Shown piece by piece: positions 17,667-30,328 of a DNA stretch of 64,000 nt (its first letter is position 1; the number at the start of each line of letters is the position of its first letter). The position numbers and the translations under genes were made by a program. Where the stretch lies: assembly GCF_014638995.1 (NCBI RefSeq), contig NZ_BMFR01000002.1:44203-108202 (forward strand), in the 5' to 3' direction. Under the pieces are notes generated by a model. The model saw only the letters and a program-made list of their open reading frames with translations. It was not told the DNA's origin and did not search any database. This DNA is from Virgibacillus oceani. GTDB lineage: Bacteria; Bacillota; Bacilli; Bacillales; Amphibacillaceae.

Positions 17667-18752
17667 CTAATCTATATGGCAAGATGTAATCATCACATTA
17701 ACTGCTTTCGATAAATCACATTCATACGGTTCTGTTACCATATTGTTATTTTCACTAATAATCCGGATAACAGGCCGATCGCATAAGCCTTTATTCTGTC
17801 TTACAACAATACCTTCCCGGTTATCACTCAACCCTACTGTCAGCCCCTTAGGATAGACGGCAACACTCTTTTTAAACGCCTGTACCATTTCCTTTTCAAA
17901 TAAATTAACTGCGCCAGCGTACAAAATTTCCAATCCCTCATGCGGAAGCATTGCATCACGATATACACGATTACTTGTGACTGCATCAAATACATCTGCA
18001 ATACTGATTAGTTTTGCATATTTATGAATAGCATTGCCAGCAAGACCCCTTGGATAACCAGAACCATCTAATCGTTCATGATGCTGATATGCACAATGAG
18101 CAATGACTAAAGGAGTATTAGTGTTTTTACGTAAAAAGTCAAATCCCAATTGTGTATGACTTTTAACGATTTCAAATTCTTCATCTGAAAGCTTATTAGG
18201 CTTCTTTAAAATCTCCTGATCCAGAAAAATTTTACCTATATCATGCAGCATAGCACCTAGTCCAATCTCTGACAGCTCTTTATGTGAAAGCTGCATTTCA
18301 GTACCAATTGCAAGCGAATAAATGGTAACGTTTAGTGAATGCTGAAAAATATAATCATCTGTAACAAAAATGTCCGCAAGCAAGGAAAGTGATTCCTCAT
18401 TTTCCACGATCTCATTTATGATTCTTTCAATCACGGATGTAAGCTGATTTCCTTTTTTTTCCAATAAATAAGACCTGTCATATAATCCTGTATTTTTAAT
18501 TTCAAAAAAAATATCTTTTATCGCATGTGTCGCTTCTTTACGTAATTTCTCGGAAAGTGCAGATTCTATCTTGATATCTCCCGTTAAATCATCTTCTATG
18601 TATATATACGTAATTCCCTGGTTTAAGAGGCGATTAAGCATTTTTTCGGTTAATAAAAGACCCTTTTTTATTAATACCTGGCCATTATCATTGTATATGG
18701 TTTGTGCAAGTATTGTTCCAGGCTTCGCTGATTTGGTACTAATAAGTCTCAT
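17667..18752 (-). CDS. HD-GYP domain phosphodiesterase (predicted c-di-GMP hydrolase)
   Basis: A 361-residue cytoplasmic protein. The N-terminal part (about residues 1-110) is the beta-rich region often found before HD-GYP domains. The HD-GYP domain (about residues 135-300) keeps the metal-binding set: HSLNVT, the HDIGK pair, HCAYQHHERLDGSGYPRG with the GYP signature, and IADVFDAVTSNRVYR. It should split c-di-GMP. No GGDEF or EAL partner is encoded in the window. It sits between yunC and yunB, where B. subtilis has no such gene as far as I recall. Confidence 0.88.
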   Translation of the reverse strand: MRLISTKSAKPGTILAQTIYNDNGQVLIKKGLLLTEKMLNRLLNQGITYIYIEDDLTGDIKIESALSEKLRKEATHAIKDIFFEIKNTGLYDRSYLLEKKGNQLTSVIERIINEIVENEESLSLLADIFVTDDYIFQHSLNVTIYSLAIGTEMQLSHKELSEIGLGAMLHDIGKIFLDQEILKKPNKLSDEEFEIVKSHTQLGFDFLRKNTNTPLVIAHCAYQHHERLDGSGYPRGLAGNAIHKYAKLISIADVFDAVTSNRVYRDAMLPHEGLEILYAGAVNLFEKEMVQAFKKSVAVYPKGLTVGLSDNREGIVVRQNKGLCDRPVIRIISENNNMVTEPYECDLSKAVNVMITSCHID

Positions 18753-18886
18753 AATTTTCCCCTTACTATCTATCTTTCAACAAAATTTATCTAATTTCGA
18801 CAAAACACTCCATAGAAATAGTACCAAAGTTTAATGGGAAATGCTATAAAAAACTTAATTTTCATTCTTATAATAAATTTTCATAT

Positions 18887-18913
18887 AAAAAATGCCTCCC
18901 TTACCGGAAGACA
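18887..18913 (-). terminator. Intrinsic terminator of yunC
   Basis: Eight-bp stem TGCCTCCC (18893-18900) with GGAAGACA (18906-18913), two G-U pairs, followed by six U on the minus strand. Confidence 0.7.
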
Positions 18914-18917
18914 TACA

Positions 18918-19220
18918 TTATGATATTTTAATCAGGGCATCTTTTCCAATCATTCCAACTTCCCAGCCGAATGCTTTCGATGCATCTGTTATTTTTTGTA
19001 ATGGTGCATGTAATAATTCGTCAATCGTTTTTACACCAACTGCCCTGGCAGCAATGACGTCCCGATCTTTTAACTTGTCATTTAGCAGATCAACATCTAA
19101 AGCACCACACATAATGTAACCAATTTCATTTGAAATCATCAACAAGTTTGTTTTCGGAAGTTCTACCGTAATGGCAGTAAAGAACATTCCTTCCACCTCT
19201 AACGGATTTACAGTGATCAT
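18918..19220 (-). CDS. yunC: YunC family protein (DUF1805)
   Basis: A 100-residue soluble protein matching DUF1805/YunC in length and in the stretch EIGYIMCGALDVDLLND (about residues 31-47) and AVGVKTIDELLHAPL. The cysteine in MCGALDV is conserved. Function is unknown. The ribosome binding site AAGGAGGAGG is about 12 bases from the ATG, longer than usual. It is followed by its own terminator. Confidence 0.85.
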   Translation of the reverse strand: MITVNPLEVEGMFFTAITVELPKTNLLMISNEIGYIMCGALDVDLLNDKLKDRDVIAARAVGVKTIDELLHAPLQKITDASKAFGWEVGMIGKDALIKIS

Positions 19221-19295
19221 CTTTGTTAATGGCCTCCTCCTTAATGCACATTATATGTGTATTCAAGAGACTTGGACATTGTCACCATATAGAGG

Positions 19296-20705
19296 TCAGT
19301 CATCGGATTGAGAAAAATCATTACGCAGTGTATACGCTAATAAATCGCGTAAAAACTCAGGTAAAAAGTATTTCTTTGTTTCCGATTTAGCTATTTCAGG
19401 CAAAAGCCGCCCAAACGTGAATGTGTCGGCTGTAGCAACCGTGTATGTCCTTGATTGATCTAATTGTTTTCCATTAAATGTAACTTTTTTAATTGATTCA
19501 TGACCATCCTGGTGAACTTCTGTTTCAATTTTCAATCCTGAAAATGTCATTCGCCCAATCACCTCACCACGAAAACCAAATCCTTTTAGCTTTAATTCCA
19601 TTAATTCTTTTGTATAGGAGGCGCGAATGACCTCAAGTAACTCATCACCATTTAGTTCAACGACACAAGGATTAATTGGGTGCGGACAAATCCGATGAAT
19701 ATCTTTGTAAGAAATATCACCTGCCTCTAATTGATCAAGTAAAACACCGGAGTTAAGCATGGCACAATCAGCATTCGTCCACTTTTTCATAGTATCTGTC
19801 AGTTTTAGCATTATCTCCGTATCTTGAAACCACTTTACTTCAACCTTATTTTCAAGATGTGCGATTCGTTGTCCCAGCATATGATTTGCTTTAACGGTTA
19901 GTTCCCGAAGTGTCTTCTCCGTTTCTGGGTCTCTCGCCAGGTGCGTAATATCTGTAGTGTATGCCTCTTTATGAATTAATTTTTTCTTTGTATGGTCCCA
20001 CGTTAAAATTACTTCCCCCACAAAGGCACAATGTTTACCCGCTGCTGTAATGATTGCATTATTAACATACTCACCTGTCCGTAATAAATGATGTGTGTGC
20101 CCGCCAATAATGACATCAATATCTTGAAACCTTCTGGCAATCTCCTGGTCTTCGCTAATGCCTAAATGGGATAGTACGATGATAATATCTACAGATTGCT
20201 TTAGTTTTTGAATCTGTTTTTTAAGTGTTTTATAGGGATCAGAAACATGCCAATCAAGCAGCTCGTAATAAGCATTAAAAGGCGCCGTCAGTCCGATAAC
20301 ACCAATTTCAATACCGTTAAACGACTGAATGGTTACGGCAGGATTTAACCATTCAGGTTCTGCTTGTGAGGTACTATGTAAATTTGCACAGACTACTTGA
20401 AAATCTGCTGCATCATACAACTGATGCAGATCCTCATGGGACATCGTAATCCCTTCATTATTCCCGATTGTTGCAAGATCATAGCCAGCATGATTCATTA
20501 GTTCCACATTTGCTTTTCCCATAAACGCTTCTGCAATTGGATGGACACGATCAATATGGTCCCCAACATCTACCACCCAGCAGGAAGTGTTTTCAGCTGT
20601 CTTTCTAGCCTTGTTATCCTTTAAATAACCTGCTACTCTTGACCATTGTGAAAAGTTACTATGCAAATCATTTGTATAATAAAAATGCAGCTTCTCAAGC
20701 ATCAT
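19296..20705 (-). CDS. yunD: 5'-nucleotidase-family metallophosphoesterase YunD
   Basis: A 469-residue two-domain protein. The N-terminal calcineurin-like phosphoesterase domain shows NDLHSNF (about residues 11-17), VDVGDHIDR, TIGNNEG and GGHTHHLL metal-binding motifs. The C-terminal UshA/5'-nucleotidase domain (about residues 300-445) contains the NSGVLLDQLEAGDI and YTVATADTFTFGR blocks. No signal peptide is visible, so it is probably cytoplasmic, unlike UshA. It should hydrolyse nucleotides or related phosphoesters. It is separated from yunE by only ten bases. Confidence 0.87.
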   Translation of the reverse strand: MMLEKLHFYYTNDLHSNFSQWSRVAGYLKDNKARKTAENTSCWVVDVGDHIDRVHPIAEAFMGKANVELMNHAGYDLATIGNNEGITMSHEDLHQLYDAADFQVVCANLHSTSQAEPEWLNPAVTIQSFNGIEIGVIGLTAPFNAYYELLDWHVSDPYKTLKKQIQKLKQSVDIIIVLSHLGISEDQEIARRFQDIDVIIGGHTHHLLRTGEYVNNAIITAAGKHCAFVGEVILTWDHTKKKLIHKEAYTTDITHLARDPETEKTLRELTVKANHMLGQRIAHLENKVEVKWFQDTEIMLKLTDTMKKWTNADCAMLNSGVLLDQLEAGDISYKDIHRICPHPINPCVVELNGDELLEVIRASYTKELMELKLKGFGFRGEVIGRMTFSGLKIETEVHQDGHESIKKVTFNGKQLDQSRTYTVATADTFTFGRLLPEIAKSETKKYFLPEFLRDLLAYTLRNDFSQSDD

Positions 20706-20715
20706 TCAAGTCCCC

Positions 20716-21537
20716 TTACGATAAACCTTCTATAATTAATCGAAGTCCAATAATAACAAGTAAAATGCGTAATATCCACTCTAAAGTTTTCCCTTTTAAC
20801 AGCTGATTTGTCCTAGCACCAAGCTTGCCTCCTATCCATGCACCTGGAATGAAAAAGAAAACATATTCCCATGAAATGTGCCCTAAAGCAATATGTGTAC
20901 CGGCACTGATTGTACTAATAAACAAAATCATAAACATGGACGTAGCGGTGGCAATGTGTGCAGGCATTCCAAACAATATAATCATGGCCGGCACCATAAT
21001 TGATCCACCGCCAAGACCAAATAAACCAGAGATAACACCAACGATTAACGAAAGAATAAATGCCGATGCAAATGATACGGTGTATTGATACGTTTCCTTG
21101 CCTATCTGGAATGTTCTTATAGTTCTATGATTGCTAATTGATTCCTTTGATGGAGGTGCTTTTCTTTTTAATAAGAAAAGCATAGAAATTACAACCATCA
21201 CAATCCCAAAATACAGGGAAAAGTCATCTGTATCGATGAACTGATTTAACCACGATCCAAGAATACCCCCTGGAATACTGCCAGCTAGAAATAATAGTCC
21301 GGTTTTGTAATCAACACGCCCTTCTTTAAAATAAGTAGTAGTAGAAGATAATGCGGTAAAAATCATAACCACTAGCGATATGCCAACAATTGTTTGTGGT
21401 GTTGCCCAACTGAATGCATCTGATAACTGGTGCAAAAATATAAGACTTGGAATTAAAATAACACCGCCGCCAAGACCAATTAAACTTCCGACAAACGCTG
21501 TTATGATACCGATAAAAACACAAATTATGTAAACCAA
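20716..21537 (-). CDS. yunE: TauE/SafE-family membrane transporter YunE
   Basis: A 273-residue protein with about eight membrane helices in two related halves. The repeated Gly-rich motif appears as GSLIGLGGGVILIPSL near residue 17 and GVISGLFGLGGGSIMVPAM near residue 167, which defines the sulfite/organosulfur exporter family. It starts at TTG 21537, eight bases after GAGGAG. The substrate is not known. It probably shares a transcript with yunD. Confidence 0.86.
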   Translation of the reverse strand: MVYIICVFIGIITAFVGSLIGLGGGVILIPSLIFLHQLSDAFSWATPQTIVGISLVVMIFTALSSTTTYFKEGRVDYKTGLLFLAGSIPGGILGSWLNQFIDTDDFSLYFGIVMVVISMLFLLKRKAPPSKESISNHRTIRTFQIGKETYQYTVSFASAFILSLIVGVISGLFGLGGGSIMVPAMIILFGMPAHIATATSMFMILFISTISAGTHIALGHISWEYVFFFIPGAWIGGKLGARTNQLLKGKTLEWILRILLVIIGLRLIIEGLS

Positions 21538-21694
21538 CTTTAAATCTCCTCAGGATCTATGCTATTGTTCTGTCTACGTTAATACTAGCATTGATTTAGA
21601 TAGATTCCTATTTAAATACCTTTTAGCCAAGAAGGGTCAAAAATAAACGAATGATTAAAATCCTTTTTATTGCAACGGCTGATACATATAACAG

Positions 21695-21733
21695 AAAAAA
21701 TAGAAGAAGGCGAACTCAAAAAGTTCGCCTTCT
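21695..21733 (-). terminator. Intrinsic terminator of the suf operon
   Basis: Perfect 12-bp stem AGAAGGCGAACT (21705-21716) with 21722-21733, five-base loop, and a U-run on the minus strand (21695-21700). It lies about 100 bp after the sufB stop. Confidence 0.88.
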
Positions 21734-21834
21734 AAACTAAAAGGAAAATTTGAATCGGTACGAAAACGGCACGAGCTCTTTTCCTTACTTCATAAATAGC
21801 TTACAAACATTGTTGCATCAACGTTTTTAGCGTA

Positions 21835-23232
21835 TTATCCAATGCTACCTTCCATCTCAAACTTGATCAGACGGTTCATTTCTACTGCATATTCCATTGG
21901 CAGTTCTTTTGTAAATGGTTCAATAAAGCCCATTACGATCATTTCAGTGGCTTCTTCTTCAGTAAGACCTCTACTCATTAAGTAGAATAATTGCTCTTCT
22001 GATACTTTCGAAACCTTCGCCTCATGCTCCAACGAAATATTATTATTGTATACCTCATTGTATGGAATGGTGTCAGAAGTGGATTCATTATCCATGATTA
22101 GTGTGTCACATTCAATGTTAGAACGCGCACCGTCAGCTTTACGACCAAAGTGAACCATACCTCGATACGATACTTTACCGCCTTGTTTTGAAATTGACTT
22201 CGAAACAATAGTAGACGATGTGTTTGGCGCTAAGTGATGCATTTTTGCTCCAGCATCCTGCAGCTGACCTTTACCCGCGATAGCAATGGATAATGTATTA
22301 CCACGTGCCCCTTCACCTCTTAGAAGTACTGCAGGGTATTTCATAGTCAGTTTCGAACCAATGTTACCATCAATCCATTCCATTGTTGCGTTAGCGTCAC
22401 ATGTTGCACGTTTTGTAACTAGGTTATACACATTGTTTGCCCAGTTTTGAATGGTTGTATAACGGCAATATCCATCTTTTTTAACAAAGATCTCAACGAC
22501 CGCACTGTGCAATGAATTCGTTGTATAAACTGGAGCTGTACACCCCTCAACATAATGAACAGATGCACCTTCATCAACAATTATCAACGTACGCTCGAAC
22601 TGTCCCATGTTTTCCGAATTAATACGGAAATATGCTTGTAATGGTGTTGTTGCTTTTACACCTTTAGGAACATAGATGAATGATCCACCAGACCATACAG
22701 CGGAATTTAATGCAGCAAATTTGTTGTCAGTTGCCGGTATAACCTTACCGAAGTACTCTTTGAAAAGTTCTTCATTTTCTTTAAGGGCTGTATCAGTATC
22801 TTTAAATACAATGCCCATTTCTTCCAAATCTTCCTTTAAGCTGTGGTAAACAACTTCAGATTCATACTGAGCTGATACACCAGCCAAATATTTTTGCTCC
22901 GCTTCCGGGATACCCAATTTATCGAATGTTTGCTTGATTTCATCAGGTACTTCATCCCATGTTTTACCTTGTCGTTCCGATGGTTTAACATAATAAACTA
23001 TTTCATCAAAATTCAATTCAGAAAGATCTCCACCCCATTGCGGCATTGGACGAGAGTAAAAATGTTCCAATGCTTTCAAACGATAATCGAGCATCCACTG
23101 AGGTTCTTCTTTCATTCTTGAAATTTCTTTCACGATTTCCGGAGTTAATCCTTTTCCAGAACGGAAAACGGAAACGTCTTTATCATGAAAGCCATATTTG
23201 TATTCTTCCATTTCTGGCATATTCTTCGCCAT
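21835..23232 (-). CDS. sufB: Fe-S cluster assembly scaffold SufB
   Basis: A 465-residue SufB subunit of the SufBCD scaffold on which nascent Fe-S clusters are built. The SufBD beta-helix core is clear ([38 protein letters not shown]), with cysteine C247-type and late C/E residues retained, for example SNIECDTL. The ATG follows GGAGGTTTTTTAG. It is the last gene of sufC-D-S-U-B and is 41 bp after sufU. Confidence 0.96.
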   Translation of the reverse strand: MAKNMPEMEEYKYGFHDKDVSVFRSGKGLTPEIVKEISRMKEEPQWMLDYRLKALEHFYSRPMPQWGGDLSELNFDEIVYYVKPSERQGKTWDEVPDEIKQTFDKLGIPEAEQKYLAGVSAQYESEVVYHSLKEDLEEMGIVFKDTDTALKENEELFKEYFGKVIPATDNKFAALNSAVWSGGSFIYVPKGVKATTPLQAYFRINSENMGQFERTLIIVDEGASVHYVEGCTAPVYTTNSLHSAVVEIFVKKDGYCRYTTIQNWANNVYNLVTKRATCDANATMEWIDGNIGSKLTMKYPAVLLRGEGARGNTLSIAIAGKGQLQDAGAKMHHLAPNTSSTIVSKSISKQGGKVSYRGMVHFGRKADGARSNIECDTLIMDNESTSDTIPYNEVYNNNISLEHEAKVSKVSEEQLFYLMSRGLTEEEATEMIVMGFIEPFTKELPMEYAVEMNRLIKFEMEGSIG

Positions 23233-23273
23233 CTAAAAAACCTCCTTTAGGTATTTGGGCCAAATGGCTGCCG

Positions 23274-26225
<2,952 letters not shown>

Positions 26226-26241
26226 ATTACCCCTCCTAACT

Positions 26242-27027
26242 TTACGCGTTTTGCTCTATTGTTTCGTCTTCAATACCTAATTCTTCTTTAATCCAGTCAT
26301 ACCCTTCCGCTTCTAAACGCTGTGCAAGCTCAGGTCCGCCAGATTTCACAACACGGCCTTGCATCATTACATGTACAACATCTGGTGTAATGTAATTTAA
26401 TAGTCGTTGATAATGCGTAATGATTAAGCAGCCGAAGTTTTCATCACGTAGTTTATTAATTCCTTTAGATACAACTTTTAATGCATCAATATCAAGTCCT
26501 GAGTCAATTTCGTCCAAAATAGCAATTTCAGGTTTAATCATCATTAATTGAAGAATTTCATTACGTTTTTTCTCCCCGCCTGAAAAACCTTCATTTAAGT
26601 AGCGTTGCGCCATGTTCTTATCAATTTCAAGATAATCTAACGCACTATCCATTTCTTTAATAAATTTCATTAATGGAATTTCGTCACCTTCTTCGCGACG
26701 GGCATTAATGGAAGAACGCAAAAAGTCTGATGTTGTTACACCACTAATTTCACTTGGGTATTGCATGCCAAGAAACAGTCCAGCACGGGCACGTTCATCA
26801 ACTTCCATTTCCAGAACGTCTTCCCCATCAAGAAGTACACTGCCTTCTGTTACTTCATATTTAGGATGCCCCATAATTGCTGATGCAAGCGTTGACTTAC
26901 CTGTTCCGTTCGGTCCCATTACCGCGTGGAATTCGCCACCCTTTATCGTAAGGTTTACACCTTTTAATATTTCTTTATCCTCAATAGAAACATGAAGATT
27001 TTTTATTTCTAGTGTTGATCCTGCCAT
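26242..27027 (-). CDS. sufC: SufC ATPase of the Fe-S assembly complex
   Basis: A 261-residue ABC-type ATPase. Walker A is GPNGTGKSTLAS (about residues 38-49), the signature is FSGGEKKRNEI, and Walker B is AILDEIDSGLDID, with the D-loop. SufC drives rearrangement of SufB-SufD during cluster formation. First gene of the operon; the ATG follows TTGGAGGTAT. Confidence 0.96.
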   Translation of the reverse strand: MAGSTLEIKNLHVSIEDKEILKGVNLTIKGGEFHAVMGPNGTGKSTLASAIMGHPKYEVTEGSVLLDGEDVLEMEVDERARAGLFLGMQYPSEISGVTTSDFLRSSINARREEGDEIPLMKFIKEMDSALDYLEIDKNMAQRYLNEGFSGGEKKRNEILQLMMIKPEIAILDEIDSGLDIDALKVVSKGINKLRDENFGCLIITHYQRLLNYITPDVVHVMMQGRVVKSGGPELAQRLEAEGYDWIKEELGIEDETIEQNA

Positions 27028-27109
27028 GTCGATACCTCCAAATACTAGTTATATTAGTTGTTTTATTTCAAATGGACTTAACATCCATTCTCAATTTATT
27101 CTCATTACA

Positions 27110-27138
27110 ATCTTAAATCATTTCCAATTTATAATCAA
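27110..27138 (-). promoter_or_regulatory. Sigma-A promoter of the suf operon
   Basis: On the minus strand TTGATT (27133-27138) and TAAGAT (27110-27115) are separated by 17 bases. Just downstream TGAGAAT occurs twice 13 bases apart; a regulator site there is possible but unproven. Confidence 0.55.
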
Positions 27139-27247
27139 CTTTTTTGGGCTGATAAATGTCACGTTTTTCAAGGGCTAATAATAGTTTAACATAAGATTAA
27201 AATTCGAGTTTCTTCTATATTATAAGAACGTGGGGACAGACACCATA

Positions 27248-27276
27248 AAAATGCTGGTACCCAATTGGATACCAGC
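27248..27276 (-). terminator. Terminator of the 56-residue small gene
   Basis: The 24-nt near-perfect palindrome 27253-27276 (arms GCTGGTATCCAA and TTGGGTACCAGC on the minus strand, one T-G pair) is followed by a run of T. It lies 14 bp after the small gene's stop codon. Confidence 0.7.
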
Positions 27277-27290
27277 GACTATCAAATATA

Positions 27291-27461
27291 TTACTTATGC
27301 AGTTGACTATCAATTTCAGCGACGATGTGTTTACATTGTTCATATTCTTGCTGCCGTCTTTTTTCTACAACAATGCGTTTGTCTAATTTCCGGCCATATT
27401 CCCGGTAACCAATACCATGTGATTGCTGCATTGCTTTTTCCATCTCCGGCGTGTAATTCAT
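27291..27461 (-). CDS. Small charged protein, 56 residues, unknown function
   Basis: An ATG at 27461 opens 56 codons ending in TAA at 27291. The product is hydrophilic and helical, rich in Lys, Arg, Glu and Gln, with MEKAMQQSHGIGYREYG in the first half and KRRQQEYEQCKHIVAEID in the second; the single Cys is about residue 43. A weak GTGGA ribosome binding site lies upstream. The intrinsic terminator directly downstream on the same strand supports a real gene. I do not recognise the family. Confidence 0.55.
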   Translation of the reverse strand: MNYTPEMEKAMQQSHGIGYREYGRKLDKRIVVEKRRQQEYEQCKHIVAEIDSQLHK

Positions 27462-27673
27462 TCGTATTCCACTATGAATAGTGAATCATCCTTTCGATTT
27501 AATTACAATAATAAGATTAACACATGGACGATTCCCATTTCAAAACGCAAATAAACGTTGAATTACGTATACAGCAGGAAAATACTTATTGGAGAAACAA
27601 TAGCCATCTCAACTAATAATATCTTGCTTTTTTCACTCAAATACTCGCATATGCTCAAGATTTGCAAAAACGG

Positions 27674-28507
27674 TTACGCTTCATCGCCCCCAACTGGAAC
27701 AACGGCACCATCAAATTCTTCAATAATGAAGTCTTGAATTTCCTTCGAATGCAATACATCAACCAATGTATTCAACGCTTCATTATCTTTGTCTTCAGAT
27801 CGAACGGCGATTACATTCACATATGGCGATTCTTCACCCTCTATAAATAGAGCATCTTCTAATGGATTTAATTCTGCCCCAATCGCATAGTTCGTATTAA
27901 TCGCAACCAACGCGTTTTCCTCTGAATAATATAATTCCGGTAATAGCGCTGCATCTACATCTGCTGAGAATTTTAGGTTTTTTGGATTTTCAATAATATC
28001 ATCAACAGTAGCATCAACCTTATCTATACTTTCATCTAATTTGATTAGACCTTCTCTTTCAAATAAAGCCAACACTCGCCCATGATCTGCAACAGAACGG
28101 CTTAAGATAACTTCTGTTCCATCATTTATATCGTCAATACTCTTGATATTTTTTGAATAAACACCCATTGGCTCAATATGGATCCCGCCAATATGTGTAA
28201 AATCATAACCGATTTCTTTAATTTGTGTCTCTAAATAAGGAATGTGCTGAAAGTAATTTGCATCCAATGTACCACTTTCCAGGTCGTCATTTGGTAAAAC
28301 ATAGTCTTGATACTCTTCAATATTTAGTGTAATTCCTTTTTCTTCAAGAATTGGTTTTGCTTGTTCTAAAATTTGTGCATGTGGTGTACTAGATGCACCA
28401 ACCGTAATTTCTTTTGTATCACCAGAACCATTGCCCTCATCTGACCCTCCACACGCTGCTAAAACCAATACAAGTAAAAATGAAACAAATACTAAAAGCT
28501 TTTTCAT
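27674..28507 (-). CDS. metQ: Methionine ABC transporter substrate-binding lipoprotein MetQ
   Basis: About 277 residues. The signal peptide ends in the lipobox LAAC (cysteine at about residue 19). The NLPA-family mature domain begins EITVGASSTPHAQILEQAKPIL and contains QHIPYLE, a typical D/L-methionine binding region. ATG codons at 28510 and 28507 are both possible; the second is better spaced from GGGGAG. Last gene of metN-P-Q, under the SAM riboswitch. Confidence 0.93.
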   Translation of the reverse strand: MKKLLVFVSFLLVLVLAACGGSDEGNGSGDTKEITVGASSTPHAQILEQAKPILEEKGITLNIEEYQDYVLPNDDLESGTLDANYFQHIPYLETQIKEIGYDFTHIGGIHIEPMGVYSKNIKSIDDINDGTEVILSRSVADHGRVLALFEREGLIKLDESIDKVDATVDDIIENPKNLKFSADVDAALLPELYYSEENALVAINTNYAIGAELNPLEDALFIEGEESPYVNVIAVRSEDKDNEALNTLVDVLHSKEIQDFIIEEFDGAVVPVGGDEA

Positions 28508-28528
28508 CATAAATCTCCCCTTTTAATT

Positions 28529-29200
28529 TTATCTTTTATCTAATCTATTGGAAATATAATCTCCAATAAATTGGAAAATAAATACAATAACAACAATGAA
28601 TACAGTACAAACAAATACAACATCAAATTCCCGTCGCTGGAAACCGTAAAAATATGCATAATCTCCTAGGCCACCTGCTCCAATGACACCAGCCATTGCG
28701 GTATAACCTATTAAAGAAATTGCGGTAACTGTGATCCCAGAAATAAGTGCTGGCATCGATTCCGGCAGCAACACACGGAAAATGATTGTTTTCGTTTTTG
28801 CTCCCATTGCTTTTGCCGCTTCAACAACACCTTTATCCACTTCCTTTAAGGCTATCTCAACTAATCTGCCATAAAACGGTGCGGCACCAATAATTAAAGC
28901 GGGTAAGGCAGCATTCGGTCCCCTGATTGTCCCAATTAAGAAATCGGTAAATGGGAATAATAATAAGATCAAAATGATAAATGGTATTGCCCGGAATATA
29001 TTTACAATTGCAGCCACGATCATATTAATAAACTTATTTTGCCAAATTCCATCTTTAGCTGTGAGATATAAAAGCAACCCGAGAAGGATTCCAATAATAA
29101 ATGTTCCTGCTAATGCTAATAAGGTCATGTAAAACGTTTCATAGGTTGCCATCCAAAAGTCCTGAACATCAAGGTTTGGAAATAATTTAGTTAGCATCAC
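28529..29200 (-). CDS. metP: Methionine ABC transporter permease MetP (MetI)
   Basis: A 223-residue permease with five membrane helices. The EAA loop motif that docks the ATPase is VEAAKAMGAKTKTIIFRVLLPESMPALI (about residues 128-155; core EAAKAMGA). It starts at GTG 29200 six bases after GGAGG, or at the next ATG (29197), and overlaps the end of metN by 14 bases. Confidence 0.93.
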   Translation of the reverse strand: MMLTKLFPNLDVQDFWMATYETFYMTLLALAGTFIIGILLGLLLYLTAKDGIWQNKFINMIVAAIVNIFRAIPFIILILLLFPFTDFLIGTIRGPNAALPALIIGAAPFYGRLVEIALKEVDKGVVEAAKAMGAKTKTIIFRVLLPESMPALISGITVTAISLIGYTAMAGVIGAGGLGDYAYFYGFQRREFDVVFVCTVFIVVIVFIFQFIGDYISNRLDKR

Positions 29201-30215
29201 GGATCACCTCCACTTCAACTGAGGTCTTCGTGATGAAATCAATCGCATTATCAATTTCTCCTGCCTCGCCATCAATTTGCACAAATAACGTTCCATATGC
29301 GCCAGCCTGTGTTTGCGTAATTTTTCCTTGTAAAATATTTATATCAATTTCGTATTTCTTAGCAACTTCGCTAATTAACGCCTGGTTTGTCGTTTCACCA
29401 ATGAAATGAAGCCGAATAAGTTTTCCGCGATCATACGTATTGATTAAATGATTCACGCCCTCATCTTCATCATTAGTCCCCATAACCTGCTCAACAAATT
29501 TTTTCGTTACTTGCTGCTTAGGTCGTAAAAATACATCCAGTACATCACCTTGTTCAACGATCCTTCCATTCTCCATTACCGCTACTTGTTTGCATATTTT
29601 ACGAATGACGTGCATTTCGTGTGTAATCAGGATAATGGTTAACCCTAGTTTTTGATTGATATCAACTAATAAATCTAAAATCGAATTCGTTGTTTCCGGA
29701 TCCAATGCAGATGTCGCTTCATCGCAAAGCAATACTTTTGGATTGTTTGCTAATGCGCGCGCTATTCCGACTCGCTGTTTTTGCCCACCGCTAAGCTGCG
29801 AAGGGTAAGCATTTTCTCTTTCTGTAAGTCCGACTAAGTCAATTAATTCCCGGACTCTTTTGTCACGTTCCGCCTTTGGTACGCCAGCTATTTCAAGTGG
29901 AAACGCGATATTATCCTTCACGGTTCGCGACCATAGTAAATTAAAGTGCTGAAAAATCATTCCTATTTCCTGTCTTGCCAATCGAAGCTGGTTTGAATTT
30001 AAAGAGGTTATTTCCTGTTCATCAATAACTATTCGCCCGAAAGAAGGCTCCTCCAAACGATTTAACAATCTTACAAATGTACTTTTGCCTGCACCGCTAT
30101 ATCCGATAACACCGAAAATATCGCCTTCTTTTATTTCAAGTGTCAAATCGTCAACAGCCGTAATTTGCCGTTTATTTGATGTGAAAATTTTACTTAAACC
30201 TTCAATCGAAATCAC
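29187..30215 (-). CDS. metN: Methionine ABC transporter ATP-binding protein MetN
   Basis: A 342-residue ATPase. Walker A is GYSGAGKSTFVR, the signature LSGGQKQRVGIARAL, Walker B LLCDEATSALDPET, with the switch His in LITHEMHVI. The C-terminal NIL/ACT-like domain (about residues 262-340) is the regulatory site through which methionine inhibits transport. First gene of the operon, 53 bp from the terminator of its SAM riboswitch. Confidence 0.95.
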   Translation of the reverse strand: MISIEGLSKIFTSNKRQITAVDDLTLEIKEGDIFGVIGYSGAGKSTFVRLLNRLEEPSFGRIVIDEQEITSLNSNQLRLARQEIGMIFQHFNLLWSRTVKDNIAFPLEIAGVPKAERDKRVRELIDLVGLTERENAYPSQLSGGQKQRVGIARALANNPKVLLCDEATSALDPETTNSILDLLVDINQKLGLTIILITHEMHVIRKICKQVAVMENGRIVEQGDVLDVFLRPKQQVTKKFVEQVMGTNDEDEGVNHLINTYDRGKLIRLHFIGETTNQALISEVAKKYEIDINILQGKITQTQAGAYGTLFVQIDGEAGEIDNAIDFITKTSVEVEVIRDAN

Positions 30216-30267
30216 TGATAATCCTCCTAATAAAGTGAAACTTCAATACTTAATATGCCCTAAAAAT

Positions 30268-30304
30268 ACAAAAAACGCCTTTCTGCAAGAGAACAGAAAG
30301 ACGT
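30268..30304 (-). terminator. SAM riboswitch expression-platform terminator
   Basis: Arms ACGCCTTTCTG (30275-30285) and CAGAAAGACGT (30294-30304), 11 bp with one G-U, and a U-run on the minus strand. A competing antiterminator pairs ACGTAAA (30321-30327) with TTTACGT (30301-30307). Confidence 0.88.
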
Positions 30305-30328
30305 AAATAGTTAAGCAGTCTTTACGTT

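Noticed and set aside
30216..30328. T-box in the met leader
   Set aside because: No T-box sequence is present; the elements are an S-box antiterminator and terminator.
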